A stretch of 54,517 nt of DNA from Caldifarciminota bacterium (GTDB taxonomy: Bacteria; Hydrothermota; Hydrothermia; LBFQ01), in assembly GCA_015492295.1 (NCBI GenBank), contig WGFI01000099.1:1-54517 (forward strand). The letters run 5' to 3'. The notes under the pieces are model-generated. The model was not told where the DNA came from, did not search any database, and saw nothing but the letters and a program-made list of their open reading frames with translations. Positions 14,939 through 23,198 of the stretch are shown here, in pieces. The stretch's first letter is position 1. Each line of letters opens with the position of its first letter. Position numbers and translations under genes: made by a program.

Positions 14939-15832
14939 CTAATTCCTTTTATATCCCGTCAAAGAGCGGACAAAATCCTTATCTTTGTAGAAGCGCTGAA
15001 GGATACAAATTAAATCTTCCTCAATATCATCAAGGGAGTCATAAACTTTATTGGCCATTCTCTGTCTGATATACCTCCACATAGCCTCAGCAGGATTTAC
15101 CTCAGGCGTATAGGGAGGTGTGTAGAAAAAGGATATGTTCTCTGGAGCAAATCTCTCATCTCCTTGTTGAACTCCTCAAGAAACACCCTCACCGTCTCTC
15201 CCCCCAAATCAGGCAATATGAAAAACATCACATCCCCACTCAACACATCCACTGCACCGTAAAGATAAAAATACTCGTACTTATGTTGAATAGGTCAATC
15301 TGCCTTCTCTCCCTTAGGTATCCATACCTTTCTATGCTTCACTATCAAACCTACCCTCATCTCATCTTCCCATATCACCCTCTTACCCCTCAATATCACT
15401 ACTTTTTTTGAACTCCTTCTTTGGATCCTTCCTGACACTGTATGGCCTCCCGATTTTCTTCTTTGCTTTCAGCTTTTCCCTCATTATCGCGTGCATCCTC
15501 GTCTTGCTATACCTTACACCGTACTCCCTCACTATGAACTCTATGGCGTCCTTGATTGTTCTTATCCTTCCTCTCAGCATCTCTTCCCTTAACCTCTCAA
15601 ACGCCTTTTCGGGTACCTTCTGCCCACACCCTTTCTTCCTACCTATTTTCTTCAATTCCATCAGCTTTGCTATCCCTACTTCTTCATAACTCTTCCACCA
15701 CCTCGCTATCTGATACTTGCTATATCCTAAGATCTTCCCTGCATTCTCATAAGATGCCTTCGGTTTTTCCTTGAAAAACAATAGCATTTGAAGACGGGTC
15801 CTTCGGATCCTGTTCTTTACCTTTATCGGCAT
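14939..15832 (-). mobile_element. Degenerate IS630-family transposase
   Basis: Minus strand. 15832-15383 encodes an intact N-terminal HTH part (149 residues, with YSKYQIARWWKSYEE). It stops just after a run of seven A. The DDE part continues in a different frame: VIWEDEMRVG (first Asp), a TGA in frame after KGEKAD, YLYGAVDVLSGD (second Asp), another one-base shift after NKEMRDL, then TPPYTPEVNPAEAMW (Glu) and the stop at 14939-14941. With two frame changes and one stop it is inactive unless the first shift is programmed. I could not define terminal inverted repeats or a TA duplication. Confidence 0.75.
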
Positions 15833-15841
15833 ACACGCATT

Positions 15842-16027
15842 CTAAGGGGAAAAGGGTATTATGCACTTGATATAGTTGATGTATGGTTAAAGAAGTTTGA
15901 GGGAAGCCTGAAGGACTACAAGTCCGTTTGGTACGATGGGAGGGGCTCTTTTGGAATTCCCAGTATTTATGGCTTATCCGGTGCATTGGGTGCTTTCATA
16001 ATAGACATCCCAGAGAGTGGAGGTGGG
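15842..16027 (+). pseudogene. DUF2207 membrane protein, C-terminal remnant
   Basis: On the far side of the transposase the plus strand reads GYYALDIVDVWLKKFEGSLKDY, then SVWYDGRGSFG and IPESGGG. This resembles the cytoplasmic C-terminal part of DUF2207 proteins (WxKKFE, WY, Gly-rich end). It faces the same way as the N-terminal remnant at 14556. The central part with the membrane segments is absent. No own stop is seen before it runs into the antisense mutS2 end at 16028. Confidence 0.55.
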
Positions 16028-17806
16028 TTAAAAAAGATCCTTCCTATCCACTTCCACGATAAGGTTTCTAATCTTAACTCTAACTATGTTCCCCTTTACT
16101 TCAACCACCTTGCCTTTTATGCCCAAACTCTTTATAAAATATTCCTTTCCAACCGAGATCTCACCCTCATCTTTCCTAACCAATCTCTCAGGAACCCTCT
16201 CAACCTTTCCACGCTTGGCATAGGATATGGTCGTTATCAGATCCCTCTTCAGTTCCTTCAATTTCTGACTTTCCCTTTCAATCTCTTTGATTTTTCTCTC
16301 GTATTTTTCCTTTATTTTGAGGATACTCGCGGGGATCTTTTCAAATATATCTTTGGCCGATTTGATTATCTCCTCTGGTAATCCCAAAGTTTCGGCGGTT
16401 TTCAATCCCTTACTCTCCCCTATCTTCCCAACTATGAGAGAGTAATCTTCAAGCGAAGCGACCTCAAAGAAATCGGCTTCGGAAGCCAGGAGTTTCAATG
16501 TGGAAAAGTGCGTGCTTATGAATACATATACTTTTCTATCTGAAAGGTACTTTGCCGTCGCGAAACTCAAAGCGGATGATTCATCCGGGTCCGTTGAGGA
16601 AAATATCTCATCAAAGATGACCACATCAAAGGGTTTAACCTCCTTCAAGATTTTCTTCATCTCAACGATTTCCGCTGCAAAGTGTGATAAATCTTTGCTA
16701 ATATCTCCCATGGATGAGAAACCCAAGGGGAAGACTCTACTACCGTAGGGAATTATAGCCTTCTCGGCGATCACGGGGACGCCCATGGAAGCCATTATTA
16801 TGGCAAAGGCGATGGTTCTGAGAGTTATAGTTTTACCACCTGCGTTGGGACCCGTTATAAGCAAAGCCTTCTTCTTTGCATGAAAATTCAACGGTACCAC
16901 TTTATCCCTTAGCCTTGAACAGAGAATCGGTTCCCTACAATTTTTTAATACGATCTCACCATTCCTGGAAAACTCCGGAATGCAACATTTAAAATCCAGA
17001 TGGAATTTGGCTCTGGCGTATAAACTATCAATGAAACCCAAACTATCGTAAAGTCTCTTTAAGCTATCCTTCAAATCCAGAAACCTCTTTATCAGCCCTC
17101 CTATTATCCTATTTTCCTCCTCCCTTATCCTATCATCCAACTGTATAACCTGATTCTGCAAAGGAACTATATCATAAGGTTCAACGAATATAGTTTCAGT
17201 AGTGTGAGAATATCCATGTATCACACCATCTATTTGATAGTTTGATATTACGGGAAGCGTTAATCTGCCATTCTTGATCACAGGTTGTCTCTCTCTGAGT
17301 TTATCCCAGTGAATATTTATTATCCTCGCGTAGGCATTCAGAAGATTTTGCCTGAGTTTGTTCCTTCTATTGTAGAGTTCCTTCAAAGACGGATTTATAA
17401 ACACCTTGACCTTTCCATCCCTATCAATATACCTGTTTATATCCTCGGCGAATGATACGAGTTCCCTACCTATATTCAAATATGAGGATACATTCGCGGA
17501 ATGTATCCCTTCCCTAAGCTTCAAAGCTTTGTTTATGAAGTCGGCTAAGACTATCAGTTTTTCGCCCGTCAAAACCCCGAATTTATCAAAATAAACGAAG
17601 ACCTCGCCTATATCCGGAAACATCGGAAGACTCAATGAATGACCGAGTTCGTGCTCCATTATTATATTTTTCAAGAGTTTGAAATCCCTAAGTGCCTTTG
17701 AATAATCGGGCTTTAAAGATTTTATCCACCTCTCCCCCGTGGAAGTTGATACATACCTTAAAAGCAAATTCCTCAATTCATCTATAAGATTCTCCCTATC
17801 CCTCAT
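16028..17806 (-). CDS. mutS2: MutS2 family protein lacking the Smr domain
   Basis: A 592-residue MutS2. It has the N-terminal helical part, the long clamp helices, Walker A GPNAGGKTITLRT, Walker B VVIFDEIFSSTDP, the STHFSTLK switch and a KOW-like C-terminal part (VGKEYFIKSLGIKGKV). Typical MutS2 is near 780 residues and ends in an Smr nuclease domain, absent here, so rescue of collided ribosomes or recombination control would have to rely on the ATPase. The stop lies where the DUF2207 remnant ends, so the tail may have been lost in the same rearrangement. The start overlaps the upstream gene. Confidence 0.85.
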   Translation of the reverse strand: MRDRENLIDELRNLLLRYVSTSTGERWIKSLKPDYSKALRDFKLLKNIIMEHELGHSLSLPMFPDIGEVFVYFDKFGVLTGEKLIVLADFINKALKLREGIHSANVSSYLNIGRELVSFAEDINRYIDRDGKVKVFINPSLKELYNRRNKLRQNLLNAYARIINIHWDKLRERQPVIKNGRLTLPVISNYQIDGVIHGYSHTTETIFVEPYDIVPLQNQVIQLDDRIREEENRIIGGLIKRFLDLKDSLKRLYDSLGFIDSLYARAKFHLDFKCCIPEFSRNGEIVLKNCREPILCSRLRDKVVPLNFHAKKKALLITGPNAGGKTITLRTIAFAIIMASMGVPVIAEKAIIPYGSRVFPLGFSSMGDISKDLSHFAAEIVEMKKILKEVKPFDVVIFDEIFSSTDPDESSALSFATAKYLSDRKVYVFISTHFSTLKLLASEADFFEVASLEDYSLIVGKIGESKGLKTAETLGLPEEIIKSAKDIFEKIPASILKIKEKYERKIKEIERESQKLKELKRDLITTISYAKRGKVERVPERLVRKDEGEISVGKEYFIKSLGIKGKVVEVKGNIVRVKIRNLIVEVDRKDLF

Positions 17807-18449
17807 ATTTAAACTTTAAACCCTTTGAGTGCTGCAACAGGATTTCCTTTCCTATCTTTCTCCTTTTAGCATAAATCTCCACATACTTTTCCATATCCAT
17901 AAACCAATGCGCCAGGGAATTGCCGAGATAAGGAATCACCTCTTCTTCCTTTCCCTTCCTTACGATCCACACGGCTAAGGGTAAATCCCTATCCACAAGA
18001 TTGTATATGTGTATATACTCATCAAAATCCCTTCTGAGAGCTCTATCCCCATAAACCACGAAGGCATCCGCGTTAAATATATCTGGAAAATTCTTTAACT
18101 TGAAGATTTTTCCTGAAAATAGTGAGGATAATCTATCCTCAACGGAGTACAATATCGGCTCGTACCCTTGAACTATACCGAGCGTAAAGTTATCAAGATT
18201 CCTTATATCATCCTTTGAAATCAGAACCAAACTCTGAGAAAGCGGAGTTAAAACCACATAGAATTTGGTTATTATAAACTCATCCGGGATGAATGATATT
18301 ATATGATACGGGCATGGTACGGCATCAATCTTGCCGGACTGTAATAAAGCCCTTATATGGGATATGGAAACATAAAATCTCTTCCATCGCTTGGGCAATT
18401 CAATATAATACGGATAAAAATCAAATTCTGATATTACTCCTAAGGTCAT
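17796..18449 (-). CDS. Periplasmic-binding-like protein, possibly MqnA/MqnD type
   Basis: A 217-residue protein with features of the MqnA/MqnD (futalosine menaquinone pathway) fold: an opening LGVISEFDFYPYY, then SGKIDAVPCPYHII in place of the substrate-pocket loop, then VVLTPLSQSLVLIS and FTLGIVQGYEP. No signal peptide is seen, which fits a cytoplasmic enzyme rather than a transport binding protein. No other menaquinone gene is nearby and the match is weak. It overlaps mutS2 by 11 nt and the outer-membrane protein gene by 1 nt. Confidence 0.4.
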   Translation of the reverse strand: MTLGVISEFDFYPYYIELPKRWKRFYVSISHIRALLQSGKIDAVPCPYHIISFIPDEFIITKFYVVLTPLSQSLVLISKDDIRNLDNFTLGIVQGYEPILYSVEDRLSSLFSGKIFKLKNFPDIFNADAFVVYGDRALRRDFDEYIHIYNLVDRDLPLAVWIVRKGKEEEVIPYLGNSLAHWFMDMEKYVEIYAKRRKIGKEILLQHSKGLKFKYEG

Positions 18450-19471
18450 TAAAAGCTGAAGGTGCTAACCGCATAAACCGCCACTTTCCAATCCACTTTC
18501 TCGTTCAAATATATACCACCCGATGCGCCTAGATATATCGTTTCCGCCCAATCAAGTCTGATATTGGCATCCGCGAAGTATCTATTCCTTTTCTGCATGT
18601 CAAGGGGTTTCTCCTGATACATACCCATATCCAAGTAAGGTTTGGCGATCCAATCTTCGTTTATAGGCCATAGTAGGGATAATCTGAGGAACTCTCCGGA
18701 TCTTCCGGTTATGTTCGTCCAAGGTATCTCATACATGCTGTAAGTTAGATATGTTGAAAATCCGAAGAATCCGCTCCTCTCCTCATCAAAAACTATACCT
18801 TGACCCACTATCCTTTCGTATCCTTCCGTAGTTGAAAATCCATGCAATCCCATAGAGAATCTTCCGATCTCCAAGTCGGTTGAGAGGTAAATCGCCCCAT
18901 CCCTTTCGTTTGTACCTACGCCTTCGGCATTGAAATCAAATATGCCGAAATTCAAGTTGGATGAGATTCCCCCATAAACTGTCCCCGAAGTATCATATAT
19001 CCCATAACCGGTTAAGCTGAAAATTCCAAAGTCCAAGGATGCTCTGAGTCCCGAAACCATCTTATCAAAGGGCAAAGCGAGAACGAAGTCCAACCATACA
19101 TTCCTACCATAGGAAATTCCTAAGAAGGGTATTCCACCTAAGTAATCGCCGAATGTTAAACCGTTCTCCCAGTACAAAGGACCCAAACCGCCTCGTATAT
19201 CAAGGGAATTCGCGAAGGCGAATTCTATGAAAGATTCTTTGAGTCTAACATAAGGTGATACATAAGGGTAAAATCTGTCAAAGGATATTATTGAAAATCT
19301 ACCATATACACCTATATCAAACTGCATCTGGACACCGAGTTCCCCTCGGTAATACTGGTTATCAGAAGCCCAAAATCCTATGTTCCCATCTATATTGTAA
19401 AACCTCGTCCTCGTAGCCTTTATCTCCTCCTCCAATTCAAGCTCCTGAGATAACAATGTTAGCAGCAACAT
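18449..19471 (-). CDS. Predicted outer-membrane beta-barrel protein
   Basis: A 340-residue protein with a short hydrophobic start (MLLLTLLSQ) and then alternating, aromatic-rich strands through to a C-terminal aromatic (VSTFSF). Repeated short strands separated by Gly/Asp turns (GLRASLDFGIFSLTGYG; GGISSNLNFGIFDFNAEG) suggest a barrel of roughly 14-16 strands. No family is recognised. Only three bases separate it from the thioredoxin gene, so it is probably in that operon. Confidence 0.6.
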   Translation of the reverse strand: MLLLTLLSQELELEEEIKATRTRFYNIDGNIGFWASDNQYYRGELGVQMQFDIGVYGRFSIISFDRFYPYVSPYVRLKESFIEFAFANSLDIRGGLGPLYWENGLTFGDYLGGIPFLGISYGRNVWLDFVLALPFDKMVSGLRASLDFGIFSLTGYGIYDTSGTVYGGISSNLNFGIFDFNAEGVGTNERDGAIYLSTDLEIGRFSMGLHGFSTTEGYERIVGQGIVFDEERSGFFGFSTYLTYSMYEIPWTNITGRSGEFLRLSLLWPINEDWIAKPYLDMGMYQEKPLDMQKRNRYFADANIRLDWAETIYLGASGGIYLNEKVDWKVAVYAVSTFSF

Positions 19472-19474
19472 GGG

Positions 19475-19972
19475 TTATCCTTTCCACTTTATCGTGCATC
19501 CCACCGCGGGCGTTTCCTCATAAGGCACCTTCTCCCCTTTGAGCAAGGCTTCAAGGACTTCTACAAGGTATCTCTTGGTGGGATTTCCCTCATAGTTATC
19601 ATCGGGGGCCCCTTTATATACGAGAATGCCTTCCCTATTGAACACGAACACATGGGGGGTTCTTTCCGCGCCGAAGGATTTGGCAACCTCCTGCGTTTCA
19701 TCGTACAAATAAGGTACCGGATAGTCCTTCTTCTTCATGTTTTCAAACGAATCCTCGGGATACTTCGTAGGGTCGTTTGAGTTTATGAAAGCAAAACCGA
19801 ATTTGTCTTTAAATCTATCCACTATATTTAAGACTTCACCTTCCCAGGCTTTAACATAGGGACAGTGATTACACCAGAATATTATAACCGTCCCGAACTC
19901 TCCCTTTATATCTTTATGAGTATAAAACTTCTCATCCGTACCTTTGAGTTTAAACTCCGGTATCCTCATCAT
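19475..19972 (-). CDS. Thioredoxin-fold redox protein (CNHCPYVKAWE type)
   Basis: A 165-residue AhpC/TSA-like thioredoxin-fold protein. FWCNHCPYVKAWE is the conserved active-site block of a widespread family of stand-alone redox proteins; NSNDPTKYPEDSFENM, PYLYDETQEVAKSFGA and TPHVFVFN (cis-Pro) follow. No signal peptide, so cytoplasmic. TATAAT (19982-19987, minus) ends 9 nt before the ATG. Confidence 0.85.
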   Translation of the reverse strand: MMRIPEFKLKGTDEKFYTHKDIKGEFGTVIIFWCNHCPYVKAWEGEVLNIVDRFKDKFGFAFINSNDPTKYPEDSFENMKKKDYPVPYLYDETQEVAKSFGAERTPHVFVFNREGILVYKGAPDDNYEGNPTKRYLVEVLEALLKGEKVPYEETPAVGCTIKWKG

Positions 19973-19981
19973 AATCCGAGT

Positions 19982-19987
19982 ATTATA
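19982..19987 (-). promoter_or_regulatory. -10 box TATAAT for the thioredoxin-OMP-mutS2 unit
   Basis: TATAAT on the minus strand, 9 nt before the ATG at 19972 and only 14 bp from the divergent plus-strand box at 20002-20007. Confidence 0.55.
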
Positions 19988-20001
19988 AAGATGTTCATCC
20001 T

Positions 20002-20007
20002 TAAAAT
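20002..20007 (+). promoter_or_regulatory. -10 box TAAAAT for the small gene at 20016
   Basis: TAAAAT lies 8 nt before the ATG at 20016. It supports that short frame as a real gene. Confidence 0.45.
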
Positions 20008-20015
20008 ATCTTCTT

Positions 20016-20219
20016 ATGAAGGGTAGGAAGAAAATCGTATGGAAGGCTGTGGATAGGGTTTTTTCAAAAATGGGATACTTACTCCTTGATATGGAATTTT
20101 TGGAGGATAACCTCGTAATTATGTACGTTCTAACTCCGAAATGGACTATAAAAGAAATGACTGCGAGAATAGAGTTTGATGGACCTCTATCGTTCCGCTT
20201 AAAATTCGTTCGCCCTTAA
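20016..20219 (+). CDS. Small hypothetical protein
   Basis: A 67-residue basic protein with no recognised family. It begins MKGRKKIVWKAVDRVF and has predicted beta strands (LLLDMEFLEDNLVIMYVL). Support comes from its own TAAAAT box 8 nt upstream, its codon use (AGG, ATA) like the neighbours, and its snug fit between two genes. Its TAA stop is the first half of the TAAAAT box proposed for the FKBP gene. Confidence 0.5.
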   Translation: MKGRKKIVWKAVDRVFSKMGYLLLDMEFLEDNLVIMYVLTPKWTIKEMTARIEFDGPLSFRLKFVRP

Positions 20220-20222
20220 AAT
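20217..20222 (+). promoter_or_regulatory. TAAAAT box made from an upstream stop codon (FKBP gene)
   Basis: The TAA stop of the 67-residue gene (20217-20219) plus the next three bases forms TAAAAT. It is 10 nt before the ATG at 20233. Confidence 0.45.
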
Positions 20223-20232
20223 ACACGATGGT

Positions 20233-20697
20233 ATGAAGGTGGAAAATGGAATGTATGTAAAGATAGAGTATGAGCTTTATCTTGCGGACAACGATGAGGT
20301 TATAGATGCTGGAACATTGGTTTATAGGCATGGGTACGGTGAGATATTTCCAGCGATTGAAAGGCGGCTTGAAGGTTCAAGTGTCGGTGATGTTTTGGAT
20401 ATAACCCTTCCCCCTGAGGAAGCATTTGGAGAGTTTGATAGGGAGTTGGTCAAGGAGATTCCCTTAAAGTACTTTGAAGATAAGAATGTACATCCTGGAC
20501 AGATTTTGAGGGCTCAAACCGTTGATGGCACCATATTGCAATTTACGGTTTTGGATGTTAAAGACGATACCGTATATGCCGACTTTAACCATCCCTTAGC
20601 CGGCGAAACTGTAAGATTCAAAATAAGGGTTCTTGATATAAATGAGGAGGAACCGGAGCATGGATGTTCTTGTGGAGGAAATTGCAATTGCCAATAA
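20233..20697 (+). CDS. slyD: FKBP-type peptidyl-prolyl isomerase, SlyD-like
   Basis: A 154-residue SlyD-type isomerase that speeds proline isomerisation during folding. The FKBP part starts VKIEYELYLADNDEVID, the flap is marked by LPPEEAFGEFD, and the chaperone insert (KEIPLKYFEDKNVHPGQ) lies between. The C-terminus is a Cys-rich tail, CSCGGNCNC, similar in principle to the metal-binding tail of SlyD. The last 38 nt overlap the sufS start, which couples a metal-binding folding factor to a cysteine desulfurase. Confidence 0.85.
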   Translation: MKVENGMYVKIEYELYLADNDEVIDAGTLVYRHGYGEIFPAIERRLEGSSVGDVLDITLPPEEAFGEFDRELVKEIPLKYFEDKNVHPGQILRAQTVDGTILQFTVLDVKDDTVYADFNHPLAGETVRFKIRVLDINEEEPEHGCSCGGNCNCQ

Positions 20698-21889
20698 CAT
20701 AAGGAAGGAATTTCCGAGTCTGAGAGGGGATGAGATATACTTGGATTCAGGGGCGACCTCTTTAAAACCCCGTAAGGTCATAGAAGCGGTAAGAAGGTAT
20801 GAGGAGGAGTTTCCCGCTAATGTCCATAGAAGCGCCTATCCCTGGGCTGAAAAGGCTACGGATGAATATGAGAATGCGAGAAAAAATGTGGCTAAGCTTT
20901 TGAATTCCAAAAAGGAGGAGATCGTTTTCACGAAGAACTGCACGGAGGCTATAAACCTCGCAGCATTCATACTATCCAAGTACGTTAATAGGGGGGATAG
21001 GATCATAGTTAGCATCCTTGAGCATCATGCGAATTTTTTACCTTGGATGAGACTTTGCAATCGGAAGGGGGCGGAATTTACCGTTGTTGATGTTGATGAG
21101 GAAGGTTTCTTAGACATGGATGATTTTCAAAGGAAACTGACGAAAAATACCAAGATCGTCGCGATAACCATGGCATCAAATGTTGTAGGTACCGTACCAC
21201 CTATAAAGGATATAGTTAAGCTGGCTAAGGATAAAGGTGCGTTCGTGGTTTTGGATGGAGCCCAGTATGTGCCTCATCATAGGGTGAATGTGGGGAGTCT
21301 GGGTGCGGATTTTATAGCCTTTTCCGGGCACAAATTGTTCGGACCATCCGGAACTGGTGTTCTTTGGGGAAGGAAGGATATACTTGATGAAGGGGAACCT
21401 TTACTCCTAGGTGGAAGTATGATAAAAGAGGTGTATATAGATGGATTTGAGATGGCGGATCCTCCAACGAGATATGAAACGGGTACCCCAAACATAGGGG
21501 GGATAATAGGTCTCGGGGCGGCCGTTGAATTCGTTGAAAGTATAGGATACGACTTCATTGAAAGGTATGAGAAAAAACTCGTAAGGTACCTTTATGACTC
21601 CCTTAAATCCGTTGAAGGAGTTGAGGTATATGGCCCCCCCCCTGAACATAGGACCTCGCTCGTCGCTTTCAACATAAGAGGGGTGCATCCACATGATGTC
21701 GCCTGGTACCTCGGTCTTGAAGGTATAATGGTCAGGTCCGGTGGGCATTGCGCCCATCCTTTGCATAGGAGATTGAGCATCCCTTTTAATCAATCCGTGA
21801 GGGCGAGTTTGTCTGTGTTCAATACGCCGGAGGACATAGACAGATTGATTGATGCTTTGTATAAGGTCAAAAGGTCCTTCAAAGTTTAG
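20660..21889 (+). CDS. sufS: Cysteine desulfurase SufS
   Basis: A class V aminotransferase of about 409 residues that moves sulfur from cysteine to a persulfide for Fe-S cluster assembly. YLDSGATSLKP, HHANFLPW, FSGHKLFGPSGTG (PLP lysine) and the group II active-site block RSGGHCAHP with its catalytic Cys are all present. I start it at ATG 20660, because AGGAGG lies 9 nt upstream; an in-frame ATG at 20642 precedes that site. No SufBCD or SufU gene is in the window. Confidence 0.93.
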   Translation: MDVLVEEIAIANNIRKEFPSLRGDEIYLDSGATSLKPRKVIEAVRRYEEEFPANVHRSAYPWAEKATDEYENARKNVAKLLNSKKEEIVFTKNCTEAINLAAFILSKYVNRGDRIIVSILEHHANFLPWMRLCNRKGAEFTVVDVDEEGFLDMDDFQRKLTKNTKIVAITMASNVVGTVPPIKDIVKLAKDKGAFVVLDGAQYVPHHRVNVGSLGADFIAFSGHKLFGPSGTGVLWGRKDILDEGEPLLLGGSMIKEVYIDGFEMADPPTRYETGTPNIGGIIGLGAAVEFVESIGYDFIERYEKKLVRYLYDSLKSVEGVEVYGPPPEHRTSLVAFNIRGVHPHDVAWYLGLEGIMVRSGGHCAHPLHRRLSIPFNQSVRASLSVFNTPEDIDRLIDALYKVKRSFKV

Positions 21890-23198
21890 CATAGAATACC
21901 AGCAGCATCTCAAATAGCAGGATCCCTATGATAATGAATTTTATCCAATTGTTAAGGGGTTTTGGTGGTTCAGGAATACTTATACCCTCCCTCTCATTCA
22001 CTACGATGATACCTTTAAGCTCCCCGTCCTTATAAGCCTTATATATTCCCGCCTCCCTTGGTACAAAAACATCGGGACAGCATACGGATGTCTTTCCTTT
22101 TATCTCGTAGGAATTGAACAGCTCAACACTATCACCTATCTTAGCATAGATCTTCCAAACATCCTTTGAGAATAAGGAGATGAATCTGAGGAATTCGGGT
22201 GTGAAACCCCAACCCGTATAACTCGGCGAAAAACCGAATATATAAAGATTCCTATACTTCACACCTACTATTTTACCCGATTTATCGTAAAGTATAGGCT
22301 CCCCATCAAGGAACACGCATCCGCTGTCCGAAAATATGAATTTAACCAAATCCTCCCTGAATCTCAACTTCAAATCCTTTAACTTCCCGCATTTCCTTAT
22401 AAACAATATGGATCCAGGTATATTTATGAAGGTATCCACACCTACGGTTATATTGGAATTAGTTATTTTCATCGCCGTTTCAAGTATCTCCCTATCCAAA
22501 CCCCTACCGAGCACCTCACCCTTGGCCTCACCCTTTACGGCATAATCGTAGAATTTTATGTCGCCGATCTCTATAATCACCTCCCCCTCAAACTCGCCGA
22601 GAACCGAGTAATCAACTGTGCTATCCCTTCGTAAGAATATCTTATCCGCGAGGGAAAACGATTTACCCGATACCTTTATAGGTATATATCTATCGGAGGA
22701 TTTGTTTCTGATCCTCAATTTTAACTCCTTAGGGGACAGATACACATCAATTATATCCAAACCTTGATTTCCCGACCATACCTCATAATCCGTATTTGGA
22801 TATATATTCCAAGAGCCTATGAGCGCCACCTTGCCTTTCGTATTTGTGGAAGGTGAAAATCTTATTTCGGCGAACTCTCCCCATCTTTTTATCACCTCCT
22901 GAACATCCGACAATGATACATCCTTTATCCATATCTCCTTCGGAGGTTTTCCCTTGTACAAAAAAGGTTTTGAGGGAAGAAGTAGAAACAAAAAGACCAA
23001 TAATGTCCTCAAAAACAATATCAGATAGTCCCTAAGCTTTAAGAAAAATACGGCCCTCGTTTTTCCAGATGTAAAATACCCTACCCATGAGAATTCAACC
23101 TTTGGGGCCAATCTGCTCGCAACGGTATGGACTATTATGACGGTTAAACCTCCGATTACTGCTATGTATAACCATTGGGGATTCAGCGTCCAAAACAT
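21879..23198 (-). CDS. BatA-type (aerotolerance N-terminal) membrane protein
   Basis: About 439 residues. The first ~85 residues match the double-transmembrane N-terminal domain of BatA-type proteins (MFWTLNPQW...; then LKLRDYLILFLRTLLVFLFLLLP). A soluble, probably periplasmic, domain of ~330 residues follows, then a final membrane helix (IIIGILLFEMLLVFYA). No MoxR ATPase or DUF58 gene is next to it, although a DUF58 protein is encoded at 50625. ATG 23198 overlaps the pyrG stop (ATGATG), so it is translated with pyrG. It overlaps sufS by 11 nt at the 3' end. Confidence 0.7.
   Translation of the reverse strand: MFWTLNPQWLYIAVIGGLTVIIVHTVASRLAPKVEFSWVGYFTSGKTRAVFFLKLRDYLILFLRTLLVFLFLLLPSKPFLYKGKPPKEIWIKDVSLSDVQEVIKRWGEFAEIRFSPSTNTKGKVALIGSWNIYPNTDYEVWSGNQGLDIIDVYLSPKELKLRIRNKSSDRYIPIKVSGKSFSLADKIFLRRDSTVDYSVLGEFEGEVIIEIGDIKFYDYAVKGEAKGEVLGRGLDREILETAMKITNSNITVGVDTFINIPGSILFIRKCGKLKDLKLRFREDLVKFIFSDSGCVFLDGEPILYDKSGKIVGVKYRNLYIFGFSPSYTGWGFTPEFLRFISLFSKDVWKIYAKIGDSVELFNSYEIKGKTSVCCPDVFVPREAGIYKAYKDGELKGIIVVNEREGISIPEPPKPLNNWIKFIIIGILLFEMLLVFYAKL

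Noticed and set aside
16028..16381. Plus-strand frame running on from the DUF2207 remnant
   Set aside because: It is antisense to the well-conserved mutS2; beyond 16028 the residues lose any family pattern.
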